In this document: piece by piece, positions 46,241-55,713 of the stretch | How positions within the stretch are numbered: position 1 is the stretch's first letter | Layout of the letters: each line of letters begins with the position of its first letter | Assembly: GCA_014239155.1 (NCBI GenBank) | Contig: JAAZZQ010000022.1 | Location: forward strand, 1 to 64,000 | Origin: Lachnospiraceae bacterium | Lineage (GTDB): Bacteria > Bacillota > Clostridia > Lachnospirales > Lachnospiraceae | DNA: 64,000 nucleotides | Reading direction: 5' to 3' | Position numbers and translations under genes: made by a program | The notes under the pieces: generated by a model | The model's input: only the letters and a program-made list of their open reading frames with translations | The model's database searches: none | What the model was told of the DNA's origin: nothing

Positions 46241-46528
46241 ATGGAAGATTTAACACGTACACAATTTATACAGTTAATGCCGGAGGATCTCGGAGAGACT
46301 GCCTCGGTCAAGGATGTGATAGCTTCTGTCTATGCTGCTCTTACAGAGAAGGGGTACAATCCAGTAAATCAGATTGTTGGTTATATCATGTCAGGAGACC
46401 CAACCTATATCACAAGCCATAAGGGCGCGAGAGCGATGATTATGAAAGTGGAGCGGGACGAGCTTGTAGAGGAGATGCTTCGGTCTTACATTCGCAATGC
46501 AGGTTGGAACAAAACGGGACGGTTTTAG
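46241..46528 (+). CDS. IreB-family regulatory phosphoprotein (UPF0297)
   Basis: A 95-residue protein of the IreB/YrzL family. In enterococci IreB is a target of the IreK kinase and affects cephalosporin resistance. The family pattern SVKDVIASVYAALTEKGYNP followed by GYIMSGDPTYIT is intact, as are the early threonines that are phosphorylated in relatives. It begins the conserved ireB-ruvX-DUF1292 operon. Confidence 0.92.
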   Translation: MEDLTRTQFIQLMPEDLGETASVKDVIASVYAALTEKGYNPVNQIVGYIMSGDPTYITSHKGARAMIMKVERDELVEEMLRSYIRNAGWNKTGRF

Positions 46529-46556
46529 AGATTGATTGACCAATATGGAGAGATAC

Positions 46557-46997
46557 ATGAGAAAAATGGGACTAGATTTTGGAGCAAAAACAGTGGGGGT
46601 GGCGGTGAGCGACCCACTGCTGATTACGGCGCAAGGGATTGAGATTGTACGCAGAAAGTCTGAGAGCAAGCTGCGTCAGACTCTGGCAAGGATTGAGGAA
46701 TTAATTATAGAGTACGAGGTAGATGAAATCGTGCTAGGTTATCCTAAGAATATGAATGACACAGAGGGAGAACGAGTGGAAAAGACACTTGCCTTCAAAG
46801 AAATGCTGGAGAGAAGGACGGGTCTTGATGTACAGCTGTGGGATGAACGTTTGACCACAGTCGCAGCGGATAAAGCGATGATGGAAGCCGGTATAAGACG
46901 TGAGGAGCGAAAAGAGCACGTTGATAGGATAGCGGCAGTTTTTATTTTACAGGGATATTTGGACTATCTGAAAAATAAGGAAAGGTTTGGACAATAA
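46557..46997 (+). CDS. ruvX: Holliday junction resolvase-like RuvX (YqgF)
   Basis: An RNase H-fold protein of 146 residues, with [17 protein letters not shown] at the start, VLGYPKNMN and DERLTTVAA. YqgF takes part in 16S rRNA 5' processing and has been linked to Holliday junction cleavage. The ATG at 46557 follows GGAGAG at a short distance; an ATG at 46545 is possible. Confidence 0.93.
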   Translation: MRKMGLDFGAKTVGVAVSDPLLITAQGIEIVRRKSESKLRQTLARIEELIIEYEVDEIVLGYPKNMNDTEGERVEKTLAFKEMLERRTGLDVQLWDERLTTVAADKAMMEAGIRREERKEHVDRIAAVFILQGYLDYLKNKERFGQ

Positions 46998-46999
46998 GA

Positions 47000-47263
47000 A
47001 TGGAGAGAATTGCCTTCAAGCCGGATGGACAAGATGCCTCAGTAGATTTTTATGTGCTGGAGCAGACAACCATCGGTGGGGTGAATTATATTCTGGTGAC
47101 AGATGCAGAAGAAGAGGAGGATGGCGAAGCATATATTTTGAAGGCTTCCCCCGAAGCAGACGGCGATGAGCAGGTTTACTGTATGGTGGAGAATGAAGAG
47201 GAACTTGCGGCTGTGGCGGGTGTTTTTGAAAATATGTTGGATGACATCGACCTGATCGAATAA
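47000..47263 (+). CDS. DUF1292 protein (YrzB-like)
   Basis: This acidic 87-residue protein matches the DUF1292 family, with GVNYILVTDAEEEEDGEAYI and VENEEELAAVAGVFENML. The function is unknown. It follows ruvX with 2 bp, as in many Firmicutes. Confidence 0.88.
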   Translation: MERIAFKPDGQDASVDFYVLEQTTIGGVNYILVTDAEEEEDGEAYILKASPEADGDEQVYCMVENEEELAAVAGVFENMLDDIDLIE

Positions 47264-47284
47264 AAATATGATAGGAGGCTTATT

Positions 47285-48958
47285 TTGAAACAGAACAAAC
47301 AACAAAATACGGCAAAGCTGAAGATTATACCTTTAGGAGGTCTTGAGCAGATTGGAATGAACATTACTGCCTTTGAGTATGAAGACAGTATTATTGTGGT
47401 GGATTGCGGTCTGAGTTTTCCGGCAGATGATATGTTAGGGGTAGATCTCGTGATACCAGATATCACTTACCTGAAAAATAATCAGGATAAGGTGAAGGGA
47501 TTCGTGATTACGCATGGGCACGAGGATCATATTGGCGCGCTGCCATACGTGCTAAGGGAACTCAATGTGCCGGTATATGCTACAAAACTGACAATGGGCA
47601 TTATCGAGAACAAATTAACAGAACACAATCTGATTCATAATGTGCGCAGGAAAGTGGTTAAATTCGGGCAAAATATCAATCTTGGCTGCTTCAGGATTGA
47701 GTTTATTAAGACAAATCACAGTATTGTGGATGCGGCTGCGCTGGCAATCTATTCACCCGCAGGGATTGTGGTGCATACAGGAGACTTTAAGGTGGATTAC
47801 ACTCCTGTGTACGGTGATGCGATAGATTTGCAGCGTTTTGCAGAGCTTGGCAAAAAGGGCGTGCTGGCATTAATGTGTGATAGTACCAATGCGGAACGGC
47901 AGGGATTTACACCCTCTGAGAAAAAGCTAGGTCCAGTTTTTGATATGCTTTTTGAGGAACATAAAAAGACCAGAATCATTATTGCGACCTTTGCATCCAA
48001 TGTGGACCGAGTACAACAGATTATCAATACAGCAGATAAGTTTGGTCGAAAAGTGGTGGTTGAGGGCAGGAGCATGGTCAACATTATAGAGACCGCATCC
48101 AATCTCAACCGCATCAGTATCCCAGAAAATACTGTGATTGATATTGAGCGTTTGAAAAATTATCCAAAGGACAAGACGGTCATTATCACGACGGGAAGTC
48201 AAGGGGAGAGCATGGCGGCGCTCAGCCGTATGGCAAGTGGTATGCACAAAAAGATTTCGATTGGAAAGGGTGATACAGTTATCTTTTCGTCCAATCCAAT
48301 ACCGGGCAATGAAAAGGCGGTTACAAAGGTTATCAACGAGTTATTTAAAAAGGGTGCAGATGTAATTTTTCAGGATACGCATGTCTCTGGGCATGCTTGT
48401 CAGGAGGAAATCAAGTTAATTTACACACTTACAAAACCCAAATATGCGGTTCCAGTGCACGGGGAGTATAAGCATTTGAAAGCGCAGGCAAAAATTGCAA
48501 TGGATTTGGGTATTGATAAAGATGACGTTTTTATTTTGCAGTCTGGCGATGTGTTGTCACTGGATGACAACAGTGCGAGCATTACAGGAAAGGTTCCAGT
48601 TGGCGCAGTGCTTGTAGATGGGCTTGGTGTTGGCGATGTTGGCAATGTGGTGCTCAGAGATCGGCAGCATCTTGCGGAGGATGGTATTTTGATTGTGGTG
48701 TTGTCCTTGGATGGCACATCGGGCGAACTGCTTGCAGGACCAGATATTGTTTCGAGAGGGTTTGTGTATGTTAAGGAGTCGGATGAACTTCTTGACGAGG
48801 CACGCAAATTAATCGAGAAAGGAGTGCTTGGCTGTCTCAAGAAAAACATTACAGACTGGGGCAAGATTAAAGGTACTATCAAGGATACGTTGGGTGAGTT
48901 TGTGTGGAAAAAGACAAAGAGACGCCCTATGATACTTCCTATTATTATGGAGATATAA
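47285..48958 (+). CDS. Ribonuclease J
   Basis: RNase J is a 5' exonuclease and endonuclease of RNA decay. The metallo-beta-lactamase motif HGHEDHIGALPY, the later HTGDFK, and the beta-CASP motifs (TGSQGE, HVSGHA and PVHGEYKHL) are present in order. The 557-residue length is normal. The start is a TTG with AGGAGG 6 bp upstream. The last residues do not match the closest RNase J1 tails known to me, so J1 versus J2 is left open. Confidence 0.95.
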   Translation: MKQNKQQNTAKLKIIPLGGLEQIGMNITAFEYEDSIIVVDCGLSFPADDMLGVDLVIPDITYLKNNQDKVKGFVITHGHEDHIGALPYVLRELNVPVYATKLTMGIIENKLTEHNLIHNVRRKVVKFGQNINLGCFRIEFIKTNHSIVDAAALAIYSPAGIVVHTGDFKVDYTPVYGDAIDLQRFAELGKKGVLALMCDSTNAERQGFTPSEKKLGPVFDMLFEEHKKTRIIIATFASNVDRVQQIINTADKFGRKVVVEGRSMVNIIETASNLNRISIPENTVIDIERLKNYPKDKTVIITTGSQGESMAALSRMASGMHKKISIGKGDTVIFSSNPIPGNEKAVTKVINELFKKGADVIFQDTHVSGHACQEEIKLIYTLTKPKYAVPVHGEYKHLKAQAKIAMDLGIDKDDVFILQSGDVLSLDDNSASITGKVPVGAVLVDGLGVGDVGNVVLRDRQHLAEDGILIVVLSLDGTSGELLAGPDIVSRGFVYVKESDELLDEARKLIEKGVLGCLKKNITDWGKIKGTIKDTLGEFVWKKTKRRPMILPIIMEI

Positions 48959-48989
48959 AATAGCTGTGTGCAGGCAGGGAGGAAAGGGT

Positions 48990-49376
48990 ATGGATGTAAA
49001 ACAGTTATTGGGAGCGGTTTCCGCGACAATTATTAAAATTGCAGTGGCAGCAGTGATTATTGTCGCGGTGTTCCGTCTTGCAGTATACGCATATGATTTC
49101 GGATATCAGGTATTTGCAGATATGCCTGTGAGTGAAGGAGAAGGCAGAACAGTCAGTGTGGTGATATCTGAGGGGCTGGGAAACAGAGAGCTTGCCAAGA
49201 TGCTTGAGCAGAAGGGGCTGGTCAATGATGCGAACGTGTTCTACATTTATGATCTGCTTTCTGATTACAGGAAAAAAGAGCTGAAACCGGGTACTTATGA
49301 GTTAAGTACAGCGATGAATGCTGAGGAAATACTTGAAATACTGTGTGATGAGAAAAAGGAGCAGGAAGAGAAGTAA
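48990..49376 (+). CDS. Minimal MltG-like membrane protein
   Basis: A 128-residue protein with one N-terminal membrane helix (about 10-32) and a domain like the N-terminal LysM-like part of endolytic transglycosylase MltG (VSVVISEGLGNRELAKMLEQ, then KPGTYELSTAMNAEEIL). The catalytic domain of MltG, which holds the essential Glu, is absent. The short form may bind peptidoglycan only. A terminator follows. Confidence 0.75.
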   Translation: MDVKQLLGAVSATIIKIAVAAVIIVAVFRLAVYAYDFGYQVFADMPVSEGEGRTVSVVISEGLGNRELAKMLEQKGLVNDANVFYIYDLLSDYRKKELKPGTYELSTAMNAEEILEILCDEKKEQEEK

Positions 49377-49402
49377 ATTTCCTTTGCATGGATCTGTGTA
49401 TC

Positions 49403-49428
49403 AAAAGGGCAGTGTCTGCCCTTTTTGA
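49403..49428 (+). terminator. Terminator after the MltG-like gene
   Basis: AAAAGGGCAG and CTGCCCTTTT with a 3-nt loop, followed by TG. Confidence 0.65.
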
Positions 49429-49455
49429 TTTGGTGGTATTTCTCTGTGGAGGACA

Positions 49456-50151
49456 ATGATGAATGAGAGAATGTTGACATTTATACACTCTTTTGACAGT
49501 GAGAAACCGGCGTATCTCGCCGCGTTAGAACGCTATGCAAGAGAGACAAATGTACCGATTATCAGACCACAGATGCAAAGTCTTCTGAGGTTATTAGTTA
49601 CATGGGGGCGTCCCATGAAAATTTTAGAAGTGGGAACAGCCATTGGATTTTCGGCACTTCTAATGAGTGAATATGCACCCAAAGGCTGTCATATCACGAC
49701 AATTGAAAAATATGAAAAACGAATACCAATTGCGAAGGAGAATTTTGAAAAGGCGCAAAAATCGGATTGTATCACACTTCTTGAGGGGGATGCTGCTGAG
49801 GTTTTGGCGTCATTAAAGGAGGATGGCACCTTTGACTTGATATTTATGGATGCAGCCAAGGGGCAATATATCAATTTTCTGCCCGATATTCGGCGATTAT
49901 TGTCGCCAAAAGGATTGCTGGTGTCGGATAATATCTTACAGGATGGAGAGTTGATAGAATCCAAGTATGCAGTGATTCGCAGAAACCGTACAATTCACAA
50001 CAGAATGCGCGCTTATCTATATGAGTTGACACACTGTGAAGAACTTGAGACAACAATATTACCGATTGCGGATGGAGTGACGCTCTCCGCAAAAAGGGAT
50101 GCACAGGTAGTGAATAAAATAGGAGATGAGGAAGAATGGACAATAAAATAG
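49456..50151 (+). CDS. O-methyltransferase (YrrM-like)
   Basis: A SAM-dependent methyltransferase of the class with catechol O-methyltransferase. The SAM motif is LEVGTAIGFSAL near residue 58, and FDLIFMDAAKGQY lies near 135. YrrM-type enzymes in this operon position methylate 5-hydroxyuridine in tRNA (TrmR of Bacillus), which fits the U32 protein encoded next. Its end overlaps that gene by 16 bp. Confidence 0.85.
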   Translation: MMNERMLTFIHSFDSEKPAYLAALERYARETNVPIIRPQMQSLLRLLVTWGRPMKILEVGTAIGFSALLMSEYAPKGCHITTIEKYEKRIPIAKENFEKAQKSDCITLLEGDAAEVLASLKEDGTFDLIFMDAAKGQYINFLPDIRRLLSPKGLLVSDNILQDGELIESKYAVIRRNRTIHNRMRAYLYELTHCEELETTILPIADGVTLSAKRDAQVVNKIGDEEEWTIK

Positions 50152-51380
50152 TAAAAAAACCGGAGCTTTTAGTTCCAGCGAGCAGTCTGGAAGTGTTAAA
50201 GATAGCGGTTGTGTTTGGAGCGGATGCTGTGTATATTGGCGGGGAGGCATTTGGACTGCGTGCAAAGGCAAAAAACTTTTCTAGCCAAGAGATGACAGAA
50301 GGAATCCAGTTTGCACATAAGCATAATGTAAAAGTTTACGTGACAGCAAATATCCTTGCGCACAATGATGACCTTGAGGGTGCCAGAGAGTATTTTAAGG
50401 AATTAAGGGAAATGAAGCCAGATGCGCTGATTATATCCGACCCCGGAATGTTTCTGATTGCGCGGGAAATTTGCCCTGAGATAGAAATTCATATTTCCAC
50501 ACAGGCAAACAATACCAACTATAAAACATATCAGTTTTGGTGGGAGCAAGGGGCGAAGCGTGTTGTGTCTGCAAGGGAACTTTCACTCATAGAAATTAGA
50601 GAGATTCGCAATCAAATTCCAGAGGAGATGGAAGTTGAGAGTTTTGTCCACGGGGCGATGTGTATTTCTTATTCTGGAAGATGCTTGTTATCTAACTACT
50701 TTACGGGACGCGATGCCAACCAAGGGGCATGCACCCATCCATGCCGCTGGAAATATGCTGTGGTTGAGGAGACACGCCCGGGAGAATATCTTCCAGTCTA
50801 TGAGAATGAGCGTGGAACTTATATATTTAATTCTAAAGATTTGTGCATGATTGAGTATATTCCTGAGTTAGTAAGTGCAGGGATAGACAGCTTAAAAATA
50901 GAAGGACGTATGAAGACAGCGCTCTATGTAGCATGTGTGGCGCGCACTTACCGGAAAGCAATTGACGACTTTTTTGTGTCGGAGGAGACATACCGTAAAA
51001 ATATGGAATGGTATAAGGAAGAAATCTCCAAGTGTACCTACCGCCAATTTACAACGGGATTTTATTTCGGAAAACCAGATGACCATACACAAATTTATGA
51101 TAACAATACGTATGTCAATGAGTATGTATATCTTGGCATTGTAGAATCCGTGGATGAGCGCGGGTGTGCGAGATTTGAACAGAAGAATAAATTTTGTGTG
51201 GGAGATACGATTGAGATAATGAAGCCGGATGGACGCAATATCCATACCAAAGTGCTTGCTATGTACAATGAAGAAGGAGAACTGGTGGAGAGCTGCCCAC
51301 ACTCACGACAGATTTTGTATGTCGAGCTTGCGGACAAGCCAGAGGCATATGATTTGATGCGCGTCGAAAATGTGCGATAG
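50136..51380 (+). CDS. Peptidase U32 family protein (tRNA hydroxylation type)
   Basis: The U32 family includes TrhP/YrrN-YrrO, which help form 5-hydroxyuridine in tRNA, and RlhA. The 414-residue protein has PELLVPASSLEVLKIAVVFG, the FVHGAMCISYSGRCLLSNY motif near residue 170, and a CTHPCRW segment near 198. The preceding methyltransferase would act on its product, so the two genes form a plausible tRNA wobble-modification pair. A peptidase activity is unlikely. Confidence 0.85.
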   Translation: MDNKIVKKPELLVPASSLEVLKIAVVFGADAVYIGGEAFGLRAKAKNFSSQEMTEGIQFAHKHNVKVYVTANILAHNDDLEGAREYFKELREMKPDALIISDPGMFLIAREICPEIEIHISTQANNTNYKTYQFWWEQGAKRVVSARELSLIEIREIRNQIPEEMEVESFVHGAMCISYSGRCLLSNYFTGRDANQGACTHPCRWKYAVVEETRPGEYLPVYENERGTYIFNSKDLCMIEYIPELVSAGIDSLKIEGRMKTALYVACVARTYRKAIDDFFVSEETYRKNMEWYKEEISKCTYRQFTTGFYFGKPDDHTQIYDNNTYVNEYVYLGIVESVDERGCARFEQKNKFCVGDTIEIMKPDGRNIHTKVLAMYNEEGELVESCPHSRQILYVELADKPEAYDLMRVENVR

Positions 51381-51458
51381 CAGGGCGTAATCACACAAAA
51401 ATAGATGTATATTTTGTTGATAATATAGTAGTCTTTTGAAATAAAAGTGTTGTCTATG

Positions 51459-51510
51459 AAAACAATCGGATACAAGGGAGATTCCTCTCGTATCCGATTG
51501 TTTTATTTTT
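51459..51510 (+). terminator. Terminator after the U32 gene
   Basis: AAAACAATCGGATAC pairs with GTATCCGATTGTTTT, followed by ATTTTT. Confidence 0.85.
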
Positions 51511-51550
51511 GAAAGAAAAGAAAAAACAATTAAAATTGTTGAAATAAAAG

Positions 51551-51579
51551 TTGACAAACGCGTAAAACACTGTTAATAT
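51551..51579 (+). promoter_or_regulatory. Promoter of the PTS operon
   Basis: TTGACA and TAATAT are separated by 17 bp. Transcription would start near 51586, leaving a leader of about 150 nt before the regulator gene. Confidence 0.75.
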
Positions 51580-51687
51580 AAAAGTACAAACTTTTGAAAC
51601 AACAAAAATATGAAAGCAATACTTTTAAAACAAAAGTAGTGGTTGAAGAAGTTGTAGAAAATGTTACAATGAAAGGAGGAACACAGT

Positions 51688-51714
51688 ATGAAGCTGAGAG
51701 ATGAAAAGACATAG
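51688..51714 (+). CDS. Possible 8-residue leader peptide
   Basis: AGGAGG 7 bp before ATG, then MKLRDEKT and stop, just before the regulator gene. It could be a leader peptide or the relic of an older start. Nothing else supports it. Confidence 0.25.
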   Translation: MKLRDEKT

Positions 51715-51733
51715 GTTTATGGGAGGTAGCAGT

Positions 51734-52495
51734 ATGGATGCAATGGAACAGCGCAGGAATATGATCGTAGAACTGGTGAATCAGAGTGGAAATATTAGTT
51801 TTGCTCAGTTAAAGAAGAAGATTCCCCAGATATCTGAGATGACGCTGCGCACAGACTTAAAGGCTCTTGATGAGGCGAAACGAATTGTGCGAGTGCACGG
51901 TGGTGCAAAGTCCGTGGATGTGGTTATAGGTACAGATGATATGTTGAGCAGGAGACAAGTGCGAAATATCGAGTCAAAGCAGTTAATTACACAGAAAGCG
52001 TTGGAGTTTTTGCGGAAAGATACGACGATTTTTCTGGATTCTGGCAGCACAACGACAATGCTTGCCGCAAGCATTCCAGATCAATCTAGTTTAATCTATA
52101 CCAATTCTTTAACATGTGCAATGGAACTTGGCAGACTGACAAAGCCAGCTGTACATGTACTTGGTGGGAAGATGAATCAGTATAGTATGAGCGTATGCGG
52201 GATACATACTATTCAGGAGGTACAGCGGATTAATTTTGATCAGGCGTTTATGGGTGTTACAAGCTATTGTGACCAGACAGGATTTAACTGCGGTGTAGAT
52301 GAGGAAGCTGTACTAAAAAAGACTGTCATGCGTCAGGCAGAACAAGTGATTCTTCTGATGGATTCTTCCAAGGTAGGTGTAAAGAATACATACTCTTTCT
52401 GTGAATTGAGTGATGTGGATGTCATTATATCAGATGACAATCTTCCAGAGGAATTTCTTGAGGACTGCAAGAGACGCGGCGTGCAAGTTGTTTAA
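51734..52495 (+). CDS. DeoR-family transcriptional regulator
   Basis: The 253-residue protein has an N-terminal HTH (ISFAQLKKKIPQISEMTLRTDLKALDEAKR with VRVHGGA) and a DeoRC sugar-phosphate-sensing domain (IFLDSGSTTTMLAASI and VKNTYSFCELSDVD). DeoR-type regulators such as FruR respond to phosphorylated sugars. It is first in the PTS operon, with putative operators upstream, so local control by a pathway intermediate such as fructose 1-phosphate is likely. GGGAGG lies before the ATG at 51734. Confidence 0.9.
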   Translation: MDAMEQRRNMIVELVNQSGNISFAQLKKKIPQISEMTLRTDLKALDEAKRIVRVHGGAKSVDVVIGTDDMLSRRQVRNIESKQLITQKALEFLRKDTTIFLDSGSTTTMLAASIPDQSSLIYTNSLTCAMELGRLTKPAVHVLGGKMNQYSMSVCGIHTIQEVQRINFDQAFMGVTSYCDQTGFNCGVDEEAVLKKTVMRQAEQVILLMDSSKVGVKNTYSFCELSDVDVIISDDNLPEEFLEDCKRRGVQVV

Positions 52496-52538
52496 GCTAA
52501 TTGAGGAGACGAACCGAATACATTAAATGAGGTTTAAT

Positions 52539-54416
52539 ATGAAAAATGGTGTTCAACGTTTTGGCAAATTTCTCTCGGCAATGATTATGCCGAATATTGG
52601 TGCGCTGATTGCGTTTGGATTTCTCGCAGCGTTTTTTAATGGAAGTGGGTGGATTCCTCATGAGGGATTTGCAACAATTTTTTCAGCAATTTTAGTTTAT
52701 TTGATTCCGATTTTGATTGCCTCGACAGGTGGGAAACTAATCGGAGGGGAGCGAGGCAGTATTGTCGGTGCGATTGCAGTTGTCGGTGCAATTATGAGTG
52801 ACCCAAACACGACAATGCTGATGGCGGCAATGATTGTAGGACCATTGTCCGGATTCTGTATTAAAAAATTTGACAAGGCTATGGAAGGTCATATGCCAGC
52901 AGGTTTTGAGATGCTAATCAATAATTTTTCTGTGGGCATTCTTGGCATGATTCTTGCTATGGTGAGTTACCTTGTCATTGGTCCGCTTATGAACTTACTT
53001 TTGGCAGTGTTGACGGCAGGGGTTAATGTCTTGGTAGAGCATAGTATGTTACCACTAATCGCAGTGTTTATCGAACCGGCAAAGGTGCTGTTTCTAAACA
53101 ATGCAATTAACCACGGTATTTTTACGCCAATTGCTACAGCGCAGGCAGCGGAGACAGGCAAGTCCATTATGTATATGCTGGAGGCAAATCCAGGACCTGG
53201 ACTTGGTGTGTTGCTGGCATATATGTTTTTCTGCGAGGACAAAAAGACAAAGCAGTCAGTGCCAGGGGCAGTCATTATCCATCTGTTAGGTGGTATTCAT
53301 GAAATTTATTTTCCTTATATATTAATGAATCCTCTGGTAATTATTGCGCCGATTGTCGGTAATATTGTAGCAATTTTCTGGTATAACATGACTGGTGCGG
53401 GGCTGGTTGGACCGGCATCGCCAGGTTCGCTTATCGCATATTTAATGATGGCGTCGCGAGATAGTATGGTATCTGTTATTGTGGGTGTTCTGATTGCGAC
53501 AACAGTATCGTTTGGCATTGCGTCTGTGATAATTCGTATGTCTAAGGGAAAGAGTCTTGAGGAAGCACAAGCGGAAGTGGCGGACAGGAAAGCGGAGGCA
53601 AAAGGGATTTCTGGCAATGAAGTGAAAAAAGCGGAAGGCGTTAAGAAAATTGTATTTGCGTGTGACGCTGGAATGGGGTCGTCAGCAATGGGAGCGACAA
53701 AGTTTCGGAATCGTATTAAGGCACAGCGTTCAGATTTGACAGTGATTAATACTTCTGTGGACAATATTCCAGCAGATTGCGATATTGCTGTGGTTCAGAT
53801 TACATTGGTGGAGCGCGCAAGAAAGTCTGTTCCACAAGCACAGATTGTGACATTACAAAATTTTTTGGCTGATCCAGCATTGGATTTATTGTATGAACAG
53901 CTAACGCAAAAACAGGAGCAGACAACAGACCCACAGGAGGAAATAGTTACAGCCTCATTACCAACGCAGACAACACAGCAGACAGAATCCACAGAAAAAC
54001 AAATCCTAGTGAAAGATGGTGTGCAGTTAAATCTTGCGTCTGTCTCAAAGGAACAGGCAATACAGGCAGCAGGAGAACTTTTGGTAAAACTAGGATATGT
54101 AGATAAAACTTATGTTGACGCAATGCAGGAGCGCGAAAAGTTGGTATCTACCTATATGGGTATGGGCGTAGCGATTCCGCATGGTACTTCGCAGGCAAAG
54201 GACACAGTGAAGAAGACAGGAATTGTTTTAATGCAGTACCCAGAAGGCGTTGACTTTGGTGATGAGAAAGCGCAGTTGGTATTTGGCATTGCAGGCATTG
54301 GAGACGAACATTTGGATTTGTTAAGTAAAATCTGTGAGATGTTGGAAGACGAGGAGATTTTGGAAACATTAAAGACAACAAAGAATGTTAAGTGGATATT
54401 AGAGCGTTTAAATTAG
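52539..54416 (+). CDS. mtlA: PTS mannitol-type transporter IICBA
   Basis: This single chain has the membrane IIC domain (about 1-340, with NAINHGIFTP and the GGIHEIYFPY motif), IIB with the phosphocysteine in KIVFACDAGMGSSAMG near residue 375, and IIA with the phosphohistidine in GMGVAIPHGTS near 548. The IIC motifs are those of mannitol transporters. It would import and phosphorylate mannitol to mannitol 1-phosphate with HPr and enzyme I, encoded in the same operon. The ATG at 52539 has GAGG 6 bp upstream; the ATG at 52527 is less well placed. Confidence 0.9.
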   Translation: MKNGVQRFGKFLSAMIMPNIGALIAFGFLAAFFNGSGWIPHEGFATIFSAILVYLIPILIASTGGKLIGGERGSIVGAIAVVGAIMSDPNTTMLMAAMIVGPLSGFCIKKFDKAMEGHMPAGFEMLINNFSVGILGMILAMVSYLVIGPLMNLLLAVLTAGVNVLVEHSMLPLIAVFIEPAKVLFLNNAINHGIFTPIATAQAAETGKSIMYMLEANPGPGLGVLLAYMFFCEDKKTKQSVPGAVIIHLLGGIHEIYFPYILMNPLVIIAPIVGNIVAIFWYNMTGAGLVGPASPGSLIAYLMMASRDSMVSVIVGVLIATTVSFGIASVIIRMSKGKSLEEAQAEVADRKAEAKGISGNEVKKAEGVKKIVFACDAGMGSSAMGATKFRNRIKAQRSDLTVINTSVDNIPADCDIAVVQITLVERARKSVPQAQIVTLQNFLADPALDLLYEQLTQKQEQTTDPQEEIVTASLPTQTTQQTESTEKQILVKDGVQLNLASVSKEQAIQAAGELLVKLGYVDKTYVDAMQEREKLVSTYMGMGVAIPHGTSQAKDTVKKTGIVLMQYPEGVDFGDEKAQLVFGIAGIGDEHLDLLSKICEMLEDEEILETLKTTKNVKWILERLN

Positions 54417-54450
54417 GGATTGACAGTTTTTAGAAGGAGGAAAGAATAAA

Positions 54451-55713
54451 ATGAAAGTCAAAGGCGTTAGGTTACACGGGGCACACGATATTCGGTTGGA
54501 GGAGTTTGAACTTCCAGAAATTCAAGAAGATGAGATTCTGGTGAAAGTTGTAAGTGATAGTATCTGCATGTCAACGTGGAAAATGGTGCAGGCTGGCAAG
54601 GACCACAAGCGTGTGCCAGAGAATGTGGCAGAGCACCCAATTATTATTGGGCATGAGTTTACAGGGGATATTGTCAAGGTTGGCAGCAAGTGGAAGAATC
54701 AATTTCATGAGGGCAAAAAGTTTGCACAACAGCCCGCAATTCCGGGGCAGATGGAATCGCCTGGATATTCTTATGAGTTTTTTGGCGGGGCGGCGACATA
54801 CTGCATTTTCCCAAATGATGTAATTGAGAAAGGCTGTATCTGGGAGTATGACGGGGACAGTTATTTTGAGGCGTCTCTCGGCGAGCCAATGAGTTGCTGC
54901 ATTGGTGGATACCACAGCAATTATCACACAGAGCATCTCTCTTACGAGCATAAAATGGGAACGCTTGCTGGCGGTAATATCTTGATTCTCGGCGGATGCG
55001 GACCAATGGGGCTTGGTGCGATTAGCTATGGGCTTGCATTTGAAAATAAACCCAAAAGAATTGTTGTGACAGATATTAATGATGCTAAGATTGCACGCGC
55101 AAAAGAAGTGATTTCGGAGGAGGAAGCAAAAGAGAAGGGGGTTGAGCTGCATTATGTCAACACAGCAGGAATGGAGGACCCTATTGCAGAACTTCGCGCT
55201 ATCACAGGGGGTGTTGGATACAGTGATGTCTTTGTGTATGCACCTGTAAAGAGTATTGCGGAGATGGGGGATAAACTTCTTGCGGTAGACGGCTGCCTAA
55301 ACTTCTTTGCTGGACCTACAGACACACAGTTTTCTGCAAATATGAATCTTTATAACTGTCATTATGCACGGACAAAAATAATGGGGTCAACAGGTGGAAA
55401 TACAGATGATATGAAAGAAGCCATTGCAAAATCGGCAGCAGGTGAAATTAACTCCGCAGTGATGGTGACACATGTGGGTGGCATTGACTCTATTGTTGAT
55501 ACTACAAACAACCTGCCCAATATACCAGGCGGCAAGAAACTTGCTTATATCCAGTTTAATATGCCCATGACAGCAATTGAGGATTTTGGAAAATTAGGCG
55601 AAAAGGATCCATTTTTTAAGGAACTCGATGCGTGCTGCAAGCGCAATAAAGGGCTTTGGTCAAAAGAGGCAGAGGATATGCTGTTTGAACATTTTGGAGG
55701 GACACAAGTATGA
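54451..55713 (+). CDS. Zinc-type dehydrogenase, sorbose-1-phosphate reductase-like
   Basis: A medium-chain dehydrogenase of 420 residues. The start RLHGAHDIRLEEFELPEIQ, DSICMSTWKMVQAG, GHEFTGDIVKVGSKW and PGYSYEFFGGAATY closely recall SorE, the L-sorbose-1-phosphate reductase. The Rossmann motif is LILGGCGPMGLGAI near residue 175. SorE acts on the carbon next to the phosphate-bearing carbon. In a mannitol operon the same chemistry would turn mannitol 1-phosphate into fructose 1-phosphate, the substrate of the kinase encoded next. The 3' end overlaps that gene by 4 bp. No mtlD is present. The substrate is inferred. Confidence 0.75.
   Translation: MKVKGVRLHGAHDIRLEEFELPEIQEDEILVKVVSDSICMSTWKMVQAGKDHKRVPENVAEHPIIIGHEFTGDIVKVGSKWKNQFHEGKKFAQQPAIPGQMESPGYSYEFFGGAATYCIFPNDVIEKGCIWEYDGDSYFEASLGEPMSCCIGGYHSNYHTEHLSYEHKMGTLAGGNILILGGCGPMGLGAISYGLAFENKPKRIVVTDINDAKIARAKEVISEEEAKEKGVELHYVNTAGMEDPIAELRAITGGVGYSDVFVYAPVKSIAEMGDKLLAVDGCLNFFAGPTDTQFSANMNLYNCHYARTKIMGSTGGNTDDMKEAIAKSAAGEINSAVMVTHVGGIDSIVDTTNNLPNIPGGKKLAYIQFNMPMTAIEDFGKLGEKDPFFKELDACCKRNKGLWSKEAEDMLFEHFGGTQV

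Larger units (their letters stand above)
51433..51636 (+). promoter_or_regulatory. Repeated operator-like sites before the PTS operon
   Basis: The motif CTTTTGAAATAAAAG or a close variant occurs four times: 51433-51447, 51538-51553, 51591-51609 and 51622-51636. The last two lie just downstream of the promoter. DeoR-type regulators bind such repeats, so these are likely operators of the regulator encoded next. Confidence 0.5.

Noticed and set aside
48421-49029. Minus-strand frame of 202 codons, Ser/Pro-rich
   Set aside because: Antisense to the 3' end of RNase J and the start of the MltG-like gene; no ribosome site.
54571-55152. Minus-strand frame of 193 codons
   Set aside because: Antisense to the dehydrogenase gene, with no recognisable domain.
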